DNA of 64,000 nt from Virgibacillus proomii (GTDB taxonomy: Bacteria; Bacillota; Bacilli; Bacillales; Amphibacillaceae), in NCBI RefSeq assembly GCF_900162615.1, contig NZ_FUFN01000010.1, positions 192,149-256,148 on the forward strand, given 5' to 3'. How positions within the stretch are numbered: position 1 is the first letter of the stretch; each line of letters starts with the position of its first letter. This document shows, piece by piece, positions 26,004-35,648 of this stretch. The translations under genes were made by a program, and so were the position numbers. The notes under the pieces are model-generated. The model was not told the origin of the DNA and did no database searches. It worked only from the letters and a program-made list of their open reading frames with translations.

Positions 26004-26825
26004 ATGCTTGATGGGGGATTTGATTTAATACAGCTCCTTAGGATAGGCGTGGATATAGCTCTCGTCTGGTATGTTTTATATAAATTAATCATGCTGATAA
26101 GAGGTACAAAGGCTATCCAGTTATTAAAAGGGATAGCGGTTGTACTAGCTGTATGGCTGTTAAGTATTGTATTAGATTTACAAACTGTACAATGGCTTAC
26201 TAGTCAAGCAATTGACTGGGGACTTATTGTTATTATTATATTATTCCAACCAGAGCTACGGAGAGCTTTAGAACAATTAGGTCGAGGAAATATTTTTGGT
26301 CGCAGCTCGCGTTCTGAAGAAGAAATAATTGAGGAAAATATTGATGCTATCATCCAGTCCTGTAATTATATGGCTAAACGACGAATTGGTGCTCTTATTT
26401 CTATTGAAAGAGAAACAGGAATCGGTGACTATGCAGAGACGGGGATCCAAATTAACGGCAAACTCACACATCAGCTTCTAACAAATATATTTACACCGAA
26501 TACCCCGTTGCATGATGGCGCAGTCATTTTAAAAGGGGATACAATCATAGCTGCCGCATGCTATCTCCCATTATCTGAGAGCCCGTTTATTTCAAAAGAA
26601 TTAGGTACGAGACATCGTGCTGCAATGGGCATAAGTGAAGTAACGGATGCATTAACCATTGTTGTATCAGAAGAAACTGGTGGTATATCTTGTACGAAAA
26701 ACGGCGAGCTACATAGAGATCTTAGTCAGGAAAGTCTACGAAATTTATTAAGGTCTAACTTGCTAATAAATATAAAGACCCCTGATAAAAAGTCAAAAAA
26801 ATGGAGGGGAAACAAAAATGGATAA
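26004..26825 (+). CDS. cdaA: Diadenylate cyclase CdaA
   Basis: The 273-aa membrane enzyme condenses two ATP into c-di-AMP. Three membrane helices occupy about residues 10-95 (IALVWYVLYKLIMLI, GIAVVLAVWLLSIV, WGLIVIIILF), followed by the DAC catalytic domain with its signature DGA (LHDGAVILKG) and RHR (GTRHRAAMG). It overlaps cdaR by eight bases. The cdaA-cdaR-glmM order links c-di-AMP synthesis with cell-wall precursor synthesis, as in B. subtilis. Confidence 0.95.
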   Translation: MLDGGFDLIQLLRIGVDIALVWYVLYKLIMLIRGTKAIQLLKGIAVVLAVWLLSIVLDLQTVQWLTSQAIDWGLIVIIILFQPELRRALEQLGRGNIFGRSSRSEEEIIEENIDAIIQSCNYMAKRRIGALISIERETGIGDYAETGIQINGKLTHQLLTNIFTPNTPLHDGAVILKGDTIIAAACYLPLSESPFISKELGTRHRAAMGISEVTDALTIVVSEETGGISCTKNGELHRDLSQESLRNLLRSNLLINIKTPDKKSKKWRGNKNG

Positions 26826-28125
26826 TTGGTTTAGAAGTAAATGGTTTGTCCGTGTCGTTTCCTTAGCTTTTGCCGTTTTCTTTTATGTTTTCGTAACCGT
26901 AGATCAAGCAGATAAATTACCAGATAACAATGATGCTACATTTTCTTCTGAAGATGAAGCGCAAAATTTGGAAACATTGGATGATGTTCCAGTAAATATT
27001 AAAATTGATGATGAGAAATATGTAGTTAGCGGTGTACCTGAATATGTATCTGTTTCGTTGGAAGGCTCAGCCTCTATATTGAAGCCGACTATTCGCAATC
27101 GGAATTTTGAAGTGTTTGTTGATTTAAGAGACTTAGGTGCTGGAGAACATACCGTAGAACTACAGCACAATCTATCGGATAAGTTAGATGCTTATATTGA
27201 ACCAAAGCGCATTGATGTGGTGATTGAAGAAAAGGCTACAAAAGAATTTAATGTTACAGTTGACTTTTTAAATAAAGATCAAATGGCTAAGGGATTTGAA
27301 CTGGGAGATTATGAAGTCCATCCAAAAACTGTGACGATTACAAGTGCTAAGAGTGTGATTGATAAAATAGGAATTGTAAAGGCTTATGTTGATGTTAGTG
27401 GGCTGGATGCACCAATTGATAATCGGGAAGTTCCTGTTAATGTATATGATAGTCAAGGAAACGAGTTGAGAGTCAATGTAAAGCCTGAAAATGTGGTCGT
27501 GTCAGCAGATGTCAGTAACTTTAGTAAAAAGGTTCCAGTAAATGTAGAAACAAGTGGAAAGCTTCCTGATGGGTTTGAATTGAACTCAATTTCTGCTAAT
27601 GTAGAAGAAGTGGAAGTGTTTGGAAGTAAAAGTGCTTTGCAAAATTTAAAGGAAATTAGAACAGAAGCGATCGATTTATCCAAAATAACCAATTCAGGTA
27701 CCATTGAAACAAATCTTGCCATACCAGAAGGTGTAAGTGTCGCTGGAGGAAAAAAAGTTGAAGTTACAGTTGAACTGGAACAATCAAGACAAACAAGCCA
27801 AAAAACAAATCAAGAATCTAGTCAAGAAACTAGTCAAGAAACAACCCAAACAAGAACAATAGCTAATTTGCCGATCGAGATAGAGGGCATAGGTGAAGGT
27901 TTAGAAGCTTTTTTTAAGGAGCCAGCTAATGGGGGGATGAATATTACTGTTTCGGAAAACAGGTCTGTTGACGCAGGGTTAAAAAAAGATGATTTCAAAG
28001 CATCTGTCAATGTGAAAGGACTAAAAGCAGGCACACATGACGTGCCGATCTCTGTGGACGCGCCTGATGGAGTAACTGTAAAACCTGAATTTAAACAAGC
28101 TACGATTGAAATTAATGAATCTTAA
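26818..28125 (+). CDS. cdaR: CdaA regulator CdaR (YbbR domains)
   Basis: The 435-aa protein has an N-terminal signal anchor (WFVRVVSLAFAVFFYVFVTV) and a series of extracytoplasmic YbbR repeats (VSVSLEGSAS, VTITSAKSVIDKIGIVKAYV, VEVFGSKSALQNLKEI). A Gln/Ser/Thr-rich linker follows (about 322-345, QSRQTSQKTNQESSQETSQ) before a final repeat. CdaR binds and modulates CdaA. SD GGAGGGGAA precedes ATG 26818. The low-complexity linker is the only unusual feature. Confidence 0.93.
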   Translation: MDNWFRSKWFVRVVSLAFAVFFYVFVTVDQADKLPDNNDATFSSEDEAQNLETLDDVPVNIKIDDEKYVVSGVPEYVSVSLEGSASILKPTIRNRNFEVFVDLRDLGAGEHTVELQHNLSDKLDAYIEPKRIDVVIEEKATKEFNVTVDFLNKDQMAKGFELGDYEVHPKTVTITSAKSVIDKIGIVKAYVDVSGLDAPIDNREVPVNVYDSQGNELRVNVKPENVVVSADVSNFSKKVPVNVETSGKLPDGFELNSISANVEEVEVFGSKSALQNLKEIRTEAIDLSKITNSGTIETNLAIPEGVSVAGGKKVEVTVELEQSRQTSQKTNQESSQETSQETTQTRTIANLPIEIEGIGEGLEAFFKEPANGGMNITVSENRSVDAGLKKDDFKASVNVKGLKAGTHDVPISVDAPDGVTVKPEFKQATIEINES

Positions 28126-28184
28126 TATATTGGTTACGTTTGTTTGAGAAACGGTGGAAATGGATAAAAAGGAGAGAATTTTAC

Positions 28185-29528
28185 ATGGGAAAATATTTTG
28201 GAACAGATGGTGTACGAGGAGTTGCTAATAAGGACCTTACACCAGAGTTGGCATTTAAGCTAGGAAGGGCTGGCGGTTACGTGTTAACGAAAGAAACAGA
28301 GCGTCCGAAAATCATTATTGGTCGTGACACACGCGTATCTGGTTATATGTTGGAAGGGGCATTAATTGCCGGCCTGCTGTCAATTGGTGCTGAGGTAATG
28401 CGTTTGGGAGTCATCTCTACACCTGGTGTTGCCTATTTAACAAAGGCAACTAGTTCGCAGGCTGGTGTAATGATCTCCGCTTCGCATAATCCAGTAGAGG
28501 ATAATGGTATTAAGTTCTTTGGACCTGATGGTTTTAAGCTAACGGATGATCAAGAAGAAGAAATTGAAGCTCTTATGGAGGGCGAAGATAACTTACCTAG
28601 ACCAATTGGTGGGGACATTGGGATTGTAAATGATTATTTTGAGGGAGGGCAAAAATACTTATCTTTCCTTAAAGATACAGTTGATAATGAATTTGATGGT
28701 TTAAAGATTGCCTTTGATTGTGCACATGGTGCTACCTCAAGTCTGGCTACCCACTTATTCGCTGATTTAGAGGCAGATATTTATTCTATAGGTTCTTCGC
28801 CAAATGGTCTAAACATTAATGATGGTGTAGGATCAACTCATCCAGAAAAGTTGCAGGAGTTTGTCAAAGAAAAAGAAGCCGACGTAGGTTTAGCTTTTGA
28901 TGGTGACGGTGACCGCTTAATTGCTGTTGATGAAAAAGGGAAAATTGTTGACGGTGACCAGATCATGTTCATCTGCGCTAAGTATATGAATGAAAAAGGA
29001 CTCCTGCGCCACAATACAGTTGTATCTACGGTAATGAGTAACATAGGTTTTTATAAAGCATTAGAAGCAAATGGAATGCGTAGCGATAAAACAGCAGTAG
29101 GAGACCGCTATGTAATGGAGGAAATGCGAAAGGGCGGCTATAATTTAGGTGGAGAGCAATCCGGCCATATTATATTTTTAGATCACAATACAACTGGCGA
29201 CGGGATGCTATCAGCATTACAGTTAGTCAATGTTATGAAAGAAACGGGTAAACCTCTATCCGAATTAGCCAGTGAAATGACAGTTTATCCCCAAGTACTT
29301 AAGAACGTAAAAGTAACGGATAAAGAGAAAGCATTAAATCACCCTGAGATTAAACAGGAAATCGAAGCAGTAGAACAAGAATTAGGCACACAAGGTCGTG
29401 TATTAGTTCGTCCTTCTGGTACGGAACCGTTAATTCGTGTGATGGTTGAGTCACCAACAAAAGAAGAGTGCGATAAATATGTAAATCAAATTGTAGAGCG
29501 GATAGAAAAATTAATTGGAGCGGAATAG
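28185..29528 (+). CDS. glmM: Phosphoglucosamine mutase
   Basis: The start is ATG 28185 after AAGGAGAG (MGKYFGTDGVRG), not the upstream TTG-led extension. The 447-aa mutase converts glucosamine-6-P to glucosamine-1-P for UDP-GlcNAc. It has the phosphoserine loop ISASHNPVEDNGIK (around residue 100), the metal loop AFDGDGDRLI, the sugar loop GGEQSGHII and the phosphate-binding RPSGTEPLIRVM. It is third in the cdaA-cdaR-glmM operon. Confidence 0.95.
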   Translation: MGKYFGTDGVRGVANKDLTPELAFKLGRAGGYVLTKETERPKIIIGRDTRVSGYMLEGALIAGLLSIGAEVMRLGVISTPGVAYLTKATSSQAGVMISASHNPVEDNGIKFFGPDGFKLTDDQEEEIEALMEGEDNLPRPIGGDIGIVNDYFEGGQKYLSFLKDTVDNEFDGLKIAFDCAHGATSSLATHLFADLEADIYSIGSSPNGLNINDGVGSTHPEKLQEFVKEKEADVGLAFDGDGDRLIAVDEKGKIVDGDQIMFICAKYMNEKGLLRHNTVVSTVMSNIGFYKALEANGMRSDKTAVGDRYVMEEMRKGGYNLGGEQSGHIIFLDHNTTGDGMLSALQLVNVMKETGKPLSELASEMTVYPQVLKNVKVTDKEKALNHPEIKQEIEAVEQELGTQGRVLVRPSGTEPLIRVMVESPTKEECDKYVNQIVERIEKLIGAE

Positions 29529-29545
29529 AAATTTTATATTAGCTG

Positions 29546-29581
29546 AGCATCCTTCTATTATTTAGGAGGATGCTTTTTTGT
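29546..29581 (+). terminator. Terminator of cdaA-cdaR-glmM
   Basis: GCATCCT pairs with AGGATGC, followed by TTTTTTG. Confidence 0.85.
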
Positions 29582-29629
29582 CTAGAATACGATACATGTT
29601 GGCTATCCTTTTTGAAAGGTAGCCTCGCC

Positions 29630-30050
29630 TAAAGCTTATACCTTATAGCTGTAGCAAACCTCGCTCTTATTCCTGAGATAAGTCAACTACAGCTTGAATC
29701 TAAAGGGAGGCGACTAAAAGCAGGCTTGCCGCTCAGGCGTCGGCATCCGCCTGTTGCAGGGGGGATGTTTCATGTAAGGATCGTAATTTTATCATTTTTG
29801 ACAAGATAGTGAGAGAAACTGCTCCTAAATGCCGAATAGTTCGGGACGACAGGGCAGAAAAAGCTTCTTGAAAAAACATGCGCAGCAAAAGTGTACTTCT
29901 TTTATAAGGGCAAGAAAAACTTCGACAGTTACATATTACACGCAGCAAAAGTGTTTTCTTTTCCACCCGACATTTTAGCCTTTGATTTACTTTTGTCATT
30001 CGAAGATAAATGAAAGAAAGCCGCTACTTGATGAAACCTCACTTTATGTA
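29630..30050. repeat. Dispersed hairpin repeat, diverged copy J (long form)
   Basis: It has the full long-form layout: AGCAAACCTCGCTCTTATTC, GAATCTAAAGGGAGG, GGCGTCGGCATCCGCCTG, a decayed first hairpin ending CTCCTAAATGCCGAATAGTTCG, the middle AAAGTGTTTTCTTTTCCACC, and the end TACTTGATGAAACCTCACTTTATG. Confidence 0.7.
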
Positions 30051-30084
30051 AGAAGGTTCATTAGTATTGCGGTTATCCATAAAT

Positions 30085-30132
30085 ATTTAGCTAAAATATA
30101 AGCTGTAAAAATTTAGCTAAAATATAAGCTGT
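30085..30132. repeat. Two tandem 26-bp units
   Basis: ATTTAGCTAAAATATAAGCT occurs at 30085 and again at 30111. There are only two units and no spacer structure, so this is not a CRISPR. Confidence 0.7.
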
Positions 30133-30478
30133 TCAAACAAAAATGAGTAAGGTATAATTAGGTGTAGAAATATTTCGATAATTCTTTGTGGAAGGACAGC
30201 AGCTTGAAATGCTTTGTTTTAGTATACTTCACGGGGATTACTACCGCTAAAAAAAAGGATAACGCAAACCTGCTTAATCCTCTTTTTCTTTGATAGGACG
30301 ATTAGGAGGGAATCTATGGTTCCATTTGCAAGGCCAACTGTAGAATAATTTTTTCACACATCTGTTATTACCAATTTTACAGTAAATAAAGATAAAACAA
30401 GGTTGCTTTTTAGCACCAATCTCAAGCGAAAAATGAATATTTGTTGTTCCATCTAATTTATTTAAATACTACGAACGC

Positions 30479-30700
30479 TACGTAAATATAAAGGGGGTAG
30501 AGATCACCGAAGGGCGCCTGATGCCTGATCACGTGCACATGTTAGTAAGTATTCCACCAAAAATATCTGTTTCAAGTTTTATGGGATATTTAAAAGGTAA
30601 AAGCACACTTATGATATTTGATAAGCATGTAAACCTAAAATATAAGTTTGGCAATAGAATGGGCGGAAGGATATTCTTTATTACTAAATATTTATATGTC
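30479..30700 (+). pseudogene. IS200/IS605-family transposase fragment (Y1 type)
   Basis: In frame with ATG 30521, the sequence reads KGVEITEGRLMPDHVHMLVS and continues PPKISVSSFMGYLKGKSTLM and HVNLKYKFGNR, the central HUH (DHVH) segment of IS200 TnpA. The N-terminus is missing. After GNR the homology is lost, so the catalytic Tyr helix is gone. It ends just before the aldehyde dehydrogenase gene. Confidence 0.8.
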
Positions 30701-30726
30701 TGTAAAAATATAAGGGGGAGAGCATT

Positions 30727-32196
30727 ATGCGTTCCTATCAAATGTTTATTAATGGTCAATGGGTTGAAGCTGTTTCGGGGAAAACATTTGAGGCATTCAA
30801 TCCTGCAACAGGGGAAGTCAATGCTACAATTGCAGAAGGTGGAGTAGAAGATATAGATCGAGCAGTTAAAGCGGCGAGAAACGCTTTTGAATCTGGGCCT
30901 TGGGCAGATACGACCCCAAGTAATAGGGGAAGATTATTATTTGAAGTGGCACAAGAACTAAGGAATACATCAGAATTTTTCGCCGAAGTAGAATCCAGAG
31001 GAAACGGTCTTCCTATTAATGAAACAAGGCATATTGCAATTCCGTCCATGATTGATGTATTAGAATTTTATGCTGGGTTAGCGACTAAGATTCAAGGGGA
31101 AACGCTAGCTTCTCCAAATAATCGGTTTAATTTCACGTTAAAAGAACCGATTGGTGTGATTGGCGCTATCGTTCCATGGAACTTTCCTCTGATGTTAACG
31201 ATGTGGAAGCTGGCTCCAGCCTTAGCAGCAGGGAATACAATTGTGATTAAACCCGCTGAGCAAACTCCGATAAGCACACTAGAATTGGTAAAAGTTTTTC
31301 AGGAGGTTGGAATACCGGATGGGGTAATTAATGTTGTTCCAGGATATGGACAAGGGGCGGGGAGAGCACTTTCTTCACATACTGATGTTGATAAAATAGC
31401 TTTTACAGGTTCGACACATACGGGAAAATTAATTATGCAGGCGGCAAGTAAGAATTTGAAACCAGTCAGTCTAGAATTGGGAGGAAAATCTCCTAATATT
31501 ATTTTTGCGGATGCCAATATAGAAAATGCTATTAGAGGATCCATGTTCGGTATTTATTTTGGTCAAGGGCAAGTTTGTGCCGCTGGATCAAGAATGTTCG
31601 TTCAGGAAAGTATATATGATACGTTTATGGATGCGTTCACGAACAAGGTGAAAACAATTAAAGTGGGAGACCCATTAGATCCAAGTACACAGATGGGACC
31701 GCAAATATCTTTACAACAATTAGAACGTATTGAAAAATATGTTGCATCTGGTATAGAAGAGGGAGCAACATTGTCACTTGGGGGAAAGAGAAGTGCTCCT
31801 GTCAATAATGGATACTTTTTTACACCGACTATTTTTGAAGATGTTACAACAGATATGACAATTGCAAAAGAAGAGATTTTTGGTCCAGTTTTATCAGTTA
31901 TCCGATTTAAAGATGAACAAGATGTTTTAGAAAAGGCCAATGACACCATTTATGGATTAGCTGCTGGAGTTTGGACGGAAAATGTAAAGAGAGCACATCG
32001 GATGATCAAGGGGCTTAAAGCAGGAACAGTATATGTAAACACATTTAGCATGCTTGATAGTGTATCTCCATTCGGTGGAACAAAACAGAGTGGGTTTGGA
32101 AGAGAGCTAGGCTTTCAAGCTATGGATATGTATACAGAGACAAAAAGTGTATGGATGGATTTAAGTGATGATCATTTGAATTGGTATGGAATATAA
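30727..32196 (+). CDS. Aldehyde dehydrogenase family protein
   Basis: The 489-aa NAD(P)-dependent aldehyde dehydrogenase shows IVPWNFPLMLTMWKLAPALA, the catalytic Glu in LELGGKSPN, the catalytic Cys in FGQGQVCAAGSR, and EEIFGPVLSVIRF. SD AAGGGGGAGAG precedes ATG 30727. It resembles betaine/indole-acetaldehyde-type dehydrogenases, but the substrate cannot be read from sequence. It is monocistronic, with relics of mobile elements on both sides. Confidence 0.92.
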   Translation: MRSYQMFINGQWVEAVSGKTFEAFNPATGEVNATIAEGGVEDIDRAVKAARNAFESGPWADTTPSNRGRLLFEVAQELRNTSEFFAEVESRGNGLPINETRHIAIPSMIDVLEFYAGLATKIQGETLASPNNRFNFTLKEPIGVIGAIVPWNFPLMLTMWKLAPALAAGNTIVIKPAEQTPISTLELVKVFQEVGIPDGVINVVPGYGQGAGRALSSHTDVDKIAFTGSTHTGKLIMQAASKNLKPVSLELGGKSPNIIFADANIENAIRGSMFGIYFGQGQVCAAGSRMFVQESIYDTFMDAFTNKVKTIKVGDPLDPSTQMGPQISLQQLERIEKYVASGIEEGATLSLGGKRSAPVNNGYFFTPTIFEDVTTDMTIAKEEIFGPVLSVIRFKDEQDVLEKANDTIYGLAAGVWTENVKRAHRMIKGLKAGTVYVNTFSMLDSVSPFGGTKQSGFGRELGFQAMDMYTETKSVWMDLSDDHLNWYGI

Positions 32197-32355
32197 GGAA
32201 TATAGTATTATCCATGGGAAATTCATTAATTATAAAGGAAGTGATGGGCTGGATTATCGGGAAGCTTTGATAATACAAAGACAATAGAAACGACAGCTTC
32301 TAGAAAAATACCTAAAGGTAAAAAAGGGCAATTTCAGGTAAGAAATGTTTTAAGT

Positions 32356-32478
32356 ATTATAAAGTAACTATGAGACAATGGGTTAGCATTGAATGGGCGT
32401 AAATCCAAAACAAAGAAAAAAAGACGGTAACTATTAAAAAGAAAACAGGAGTAGAATCCAGAATAATACTCAAATAAA
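32356..32478. repeat. Island-flanking direct repeat, left copy
   Basis: The 123-bp segment (ATTATAAAGTAACTATGAGA...ACTCAAATAAA) recurs at 39768-39889 with one base missing. The two copies bracket the bacteriocin island in the same orientation. Confidence 0.9.
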
Positions 32479-32499
32479 AAATCCGTGTGATTTTGATAT

Positions 32500-32927
32500 G
32501 CTCCCTCCTAAGTAGACAGATTAAAAAATATAAACTTGCTACTAGGAGGGAGTTCATTTTATGTCCAGAAAAGTATACTACTGAATTTAAACAGATGACA
32601 ACTGACTCAGCTTGAAATACCTGTTGAATGGTATCCTTAAATAAACACTTATCATTTCTTGAACATCTTCTACAGTATTGCATTTCTTTGCCAATTCTTT
32701 TACAGTTATCTCATGAGAAAAGTCTTACATAAATGATTCTTTTTCTTATTGGAATTGATATCCATCACACGAAACTTTTTATGCTCCCCATAAAAAAGAA
32801 CCCTCACCAAAATGATATGCTCCCTTAGGTAGACAGATTAAAAAAATAAAATCTGTTATTTCTAGGAGGAGCTTTTTATGTCCAGTGCTTAATGGCAACC
32901 TCTTTCAATGGTGCCGGCTGAACAGGC
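32500..32927. mobile_element. Remnants of insertion-sequence ends
   Basis: Two related segments start GATATGCTCCCT (32497 and 32815) and share TAGACAGATTAAAAAA, a GGAGG site and ATGTCCAG. They look like two copies of one IS 5' end with the first codons of its orfA (MSRKVY, then a stop in the first copy). No terminal-repeat pair or complete transposase remains. Confidence 0.45.
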
Positions 32928-33863
32928 TTAAGCATTATTTTTTATCGATCGGGAGTTCATAAACACATCTTCTAATGAATTTTCGTCAATTTTTATCTCG
33001 TAAAGGGAAAAATCTGATTGGAATAACGCTTTGGACAACCTGGAAATCTCATCATCAGATGTTATATTTAGCCGTGTGACTTTTTTATTAATTTCTACGA
33101 AAGTTACATTTATCTTAAATTTGGTATTAAGCTCTTGAATTTTATCAACTGTGAGGACGGGTTTTGTTCTAACAGAGATCCTGATTCCTTCCTTAGTTGC
33201 CGATTTCAATTCTCGTGGCGTACCCAATTTCTTGATGATGCCGTCGCTTAAAATTCCTACTCTATCACTGATTTTATCAATTTCATCAAGATTATGAGAC
33301 GTCAGAAAAACCGTTTTTCCCTGCTCTTGCAGTCGTTTAATAACCTTTCGAATTTCTATAGTTGATTCTGGATCAAGCCCGGAGGTGGGTTCGTCAAGAA
33401 TGATCAATTCGGGGTCCCCTAAAAGTGCTTGGGCAATACTGATTTTCTTTTTCATACCGAAGGAATAGGTTTTTATTTTTCTCCTTTCAGCACCTTGTAA
33501 TCCCAACTCGTGTAAAAGTATTTCGTATTTTCGTTCTGAACGTTGATCCTTAACCAAGCTCCCCATATATTTTAGAAAGTTTATGCCCCTCATATGATGG
33601 TACAGGTTCGCTACATCTGGCATTACGCCTATTCTTTTCTTCACTTGATTTAGCTTTCTATCCGGTACCCCCAGGATTTCGAAGGAGCCCGAAGTTTTGT
33701 TAGAAATGCCTGTTAGTATATGGATAAATGTTGACTTTCCCGAACCATTATGGCCAACGAATCCAAATATTTCTCCTTTTTGTATTGTTAATTGAATTCC
33801 CTTTAGAACTTCTGTAGCACCGTAATTTTTGGTTAGATTGTTCACTTCGATTGCATTCATCAC
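32928..33863 (-). CDS. ABC transporter ATP-binding protein
   Basis: The 311-aa ATPase has Walker A GHNGSGKST, the signature in KTYSFGMKKKISIAQAL, Walker B LIILDEPTSGLDPES and H-loop TSHN. A C-terminal DUF4162-like extension (about 215-310) is typical of CcmA/drug-export ATPases. It overlaps the permease gene region directly (ATG 33863 adjoins the permease stop). As the last gene of the bacteriocin island it may add self-protection or export. The substrate is inferred from context only. Confidence 0.88.
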   Translation of the reverse strand: MMNAIEVNNLTKNYGATEVLKGIQLTIQKGEIFGFVGHNGSGKSTFIHILTGISNKTSGSFEILGVPDRKLNQVKKRIGVMPDVANLYHHMRGINFLKYMGSLVKDQRSERKYEILLHELGLQGAERRKIKTYSFGMKKKISIAQALLGDPELIILDEPTSGLDPESTIEIRKVIKRLQEQGKTVFLTSHNLDEIDKISDRVGILSDGIIKKLGTPRELKSATKEGIRISVRTKPVLTVDKIQELNTKFKINVTFVEINKKVTRLNITSDDEISRLSKALFQSDFSLYEIKIDENSLEDVFMNSRSIKNNA

Positions 33864-34568
33864 TTACAAGTCCCTTCTTTTTATGATCAACATAGATATG
33901 CCAAAGAGAGTCATCGCTACAGCAAATGGGATAAACATATAACCAAACGGTTTAGACAAATAATTAAAAGGTAAGATATATTTGAATGGCATCCAATACC
34001 ATTCATTCGACATAGTGGCTACCAGACCTATTATAGGCAAGGAAATACCGGAAAAGATTCCAAGAAACATAGATAATTTAGCCTTCGTAATAATCGTTGA
34101 GATTAAAAGCACGAAACAGATGATATAAAACAATAATACGAGTGTCTGCAAATATTTATTCATCGACCATGTGCCGGAAAGCGCAAAAACTATAGCGTAA
34201 GAAATTGAGATTATTGCAATCCAGAATAGCAGTGTTCCCACTAATTTCCCGAGCATAACTTCTAATCTTGAGATTTTTGTAACAAGCAACCGTATTGTAT
34301 TCATTTCTGTTTCACTGTTAATGAGGTCGTGAGAAATTGTAGACACAAACAAAAATCCAAATAAGAGGATAATGAATGATATCGACACATTATAGATCGT
34401 ATTCTCATCAAGACCTTCTTCAAGAAAGATATTGATAATGTCTTGGTTGTTTTCTAAAAAATTGGCTGACTGGTAAGAAACAAAAGTCAAAAAAAGAATA
34501 ATTAATATTGATCGGATACTCTTGAAAGAATTAATAAATTCCCTATATAACACTGTAACCATTTTCAT
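33864..34568 (-). CDS. ABC-2 type transporter permease
   Basis: The 234-aa protein has six predicted membrane segments (SIRSILIILFLTFVSY, ISFIILLFGFLFVSTI, LFWIAIISISYAIVFAL, TLVLLFYIICFVLLIS, FSGISLPIIGLVATM, FIPFAVAMTLFGISMLII) and an ABC-2 layout. It pairs with the ATPase at 32928-33863. Similar ATPase-permease pairs accompany circular bacteriocin operons and can increase immunity; that role here is inference. Confidence 0.8.
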   Translation of the reverse strand: MKMVTVLYREFINSFKSIRSILIILFLTFVSYQSANFLENNQDIINIFLEEGLDENTIYNVSISFIILLFGFLFVSTISHDLINSETEMNTIRLLVTKISRLEVMLGKLVGTLLFWIAIISISYAIVFALSGTWSMNKYLQTLVLLFYIICFVLLISTIITKAKLSMFLGIFSGISLPIIGLVATMSNEWYWMPFKYILPFNYLSKPFGYMFIPFAVAMTLFGISMLIIKRRDL

Positions 34569-34758
34569 TCCCCATCATAAAATTTTTACTGTACCTAAAT
34601 TGTTACACACAAGATCCACTTTGCGGACTAATCTTTGAGTTTAGGTAATGTTAATCAAGTTTAGAAACAGGTTATGCAAAGTTGGAGTAAGCCTTTCAAG
34701 TTCAAAGATGAATTTTCAAAACCTATAATGCATGTAGGACAACTTCAATAATATTTAT

Positions 34759-34908
34759 CTAATTAGCTTCAACTATAATAAAATTGATGGTAGAAATAAT
34801 AATCATAAATATTGTAGCAACAGCATAGGTATTTCTTGCATTTTTATTATTCCAAGATATGATAGTCATAACAGCACATACAATCGTCAATATAAGCAAT
34901 AGAATCAA
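34759..34908 (-). CDS. 49-aa hydrophobic peptide, candidate bacteriocin immunity protein
   Basis: A TTG start at 34908 follows GACAGGAGGAA. The peptide has two membrane segments (MILLLILTIVCAVMTIIS and VATIFMIIISTINFIIV) around a polar turn with Lys/Arg (WNNKNARNTY). Circular bacteriocin loci such as AS-48, circularin A and uberolysin encode a small hydrophobic immunity peptide directly after the ABC ATPase gene. Size, topology and position all match. No sequence family was recognised. Confidence 0.6.
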   Translation of the reverse strand: MILLLILTIVCAVMTIISWNNKNARNTYAVATIFMIIISTINFIIVEAN

Positions 34909-34934
34909 TGTACGGATTCCTCCTGTCTAATGAA

Positions 34935-35645
34935 TTACTCTATGTTTCCTTCAAAATACTCTTCTAGGGAACCATAGGTCTGTAAGATTTCTGATACCCT
35001 GGTTAGGTTACTTACGATCTTACCCTGATTTATAATCAATACGTAATCACAATAATTTTGTACAACATCTAACTGATGAGTTGATAAAACAAGGCTATTA
35101 CCCTTTTGAACATACGTATTTAGTTCTTTTTTTATTTCTCTCATGCTTATAGGGTCTATGTTAGAAATGAATTCATCTAATAGCATTACTTTAGGATTTT
35201 TTATTAATAGAGGTATTAGGGAAATTTTTTTCTTCATCCCTAAAGAATAGTCACCTATTTTTCGGTTAATTACCTCCTGTAAACTTAATTTCTCAATCAA
35301 AGGGTATGTTTCTTGTATGTCAAAATCTAGCAGTTCACTCATAAAGGACAAATATTCATTACCTTTTAATACTGGATACACTAACGGATTGTCAGGTAAA
35401 AACATGATAGAATTACTATTGTCATGAGCCATTTGCTTTCCATCTATAACGATATTTCCCTCGTCTACAGAAATAATATGGCTTATAGCCATTAAAGTAG
35501 TGGTCTTTCCCGCTCCATTCAACCCTAAAAATCCCACTTTACTTCTACCTGGGATTTTAAATGAAATATTTTGTAGAATGTGTTGCTGGCCTATCTTTTT
35601 AACCAAATTGGATACTTCTAGTATCGTTCTGTTTTGATCTTTCAT
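34935..35645 (-). CDS. ABC transporter ATPase of the bacteriocin operon
   Basis: The 236-aa ATPase has Walker A GLNGAGKTT, signature GDYSLGMKKKISLIPLLI, and Walker B VMLLDEFISNIDP. The catalytic Glu is followed by Phe rather than Pro. It lies three bases from the large split membrane gene and just before the candidate immunity peptide, the position of the CirD/As-48D-type ATPase that drives export together with the membrane protein. Confidence 0.85.
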   Translation of the reverse strand: MKDQNRTILEVSNLVKKIGQQHILQNISFKIPGRSKVGFLGLNGAGKTTTLMAISHIISVDEGNIVIDGKQMAHDNSNSIMFLPDNPLVYPVLKGNEYLSFMSELLDFDIQETYPLIEKLSLQEVINRKIGDYSLGMKKKISLIPLLIKNPKVMLLDEFISNIDPISMREIKKELNTYVQKGNSLVLSTHQLDVVQNYCDYVLIINQGKIVSNLTRVSEILQTYGSLEEYFEGNIE

Positions 35646-35648
35646 AAT

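Noticed and set aside
30085..30132. Tandem repeats resembling the start of a CRISPR array
   Set aside because: Only two 26-bp units with no unique spacers and no cas genes nearby.
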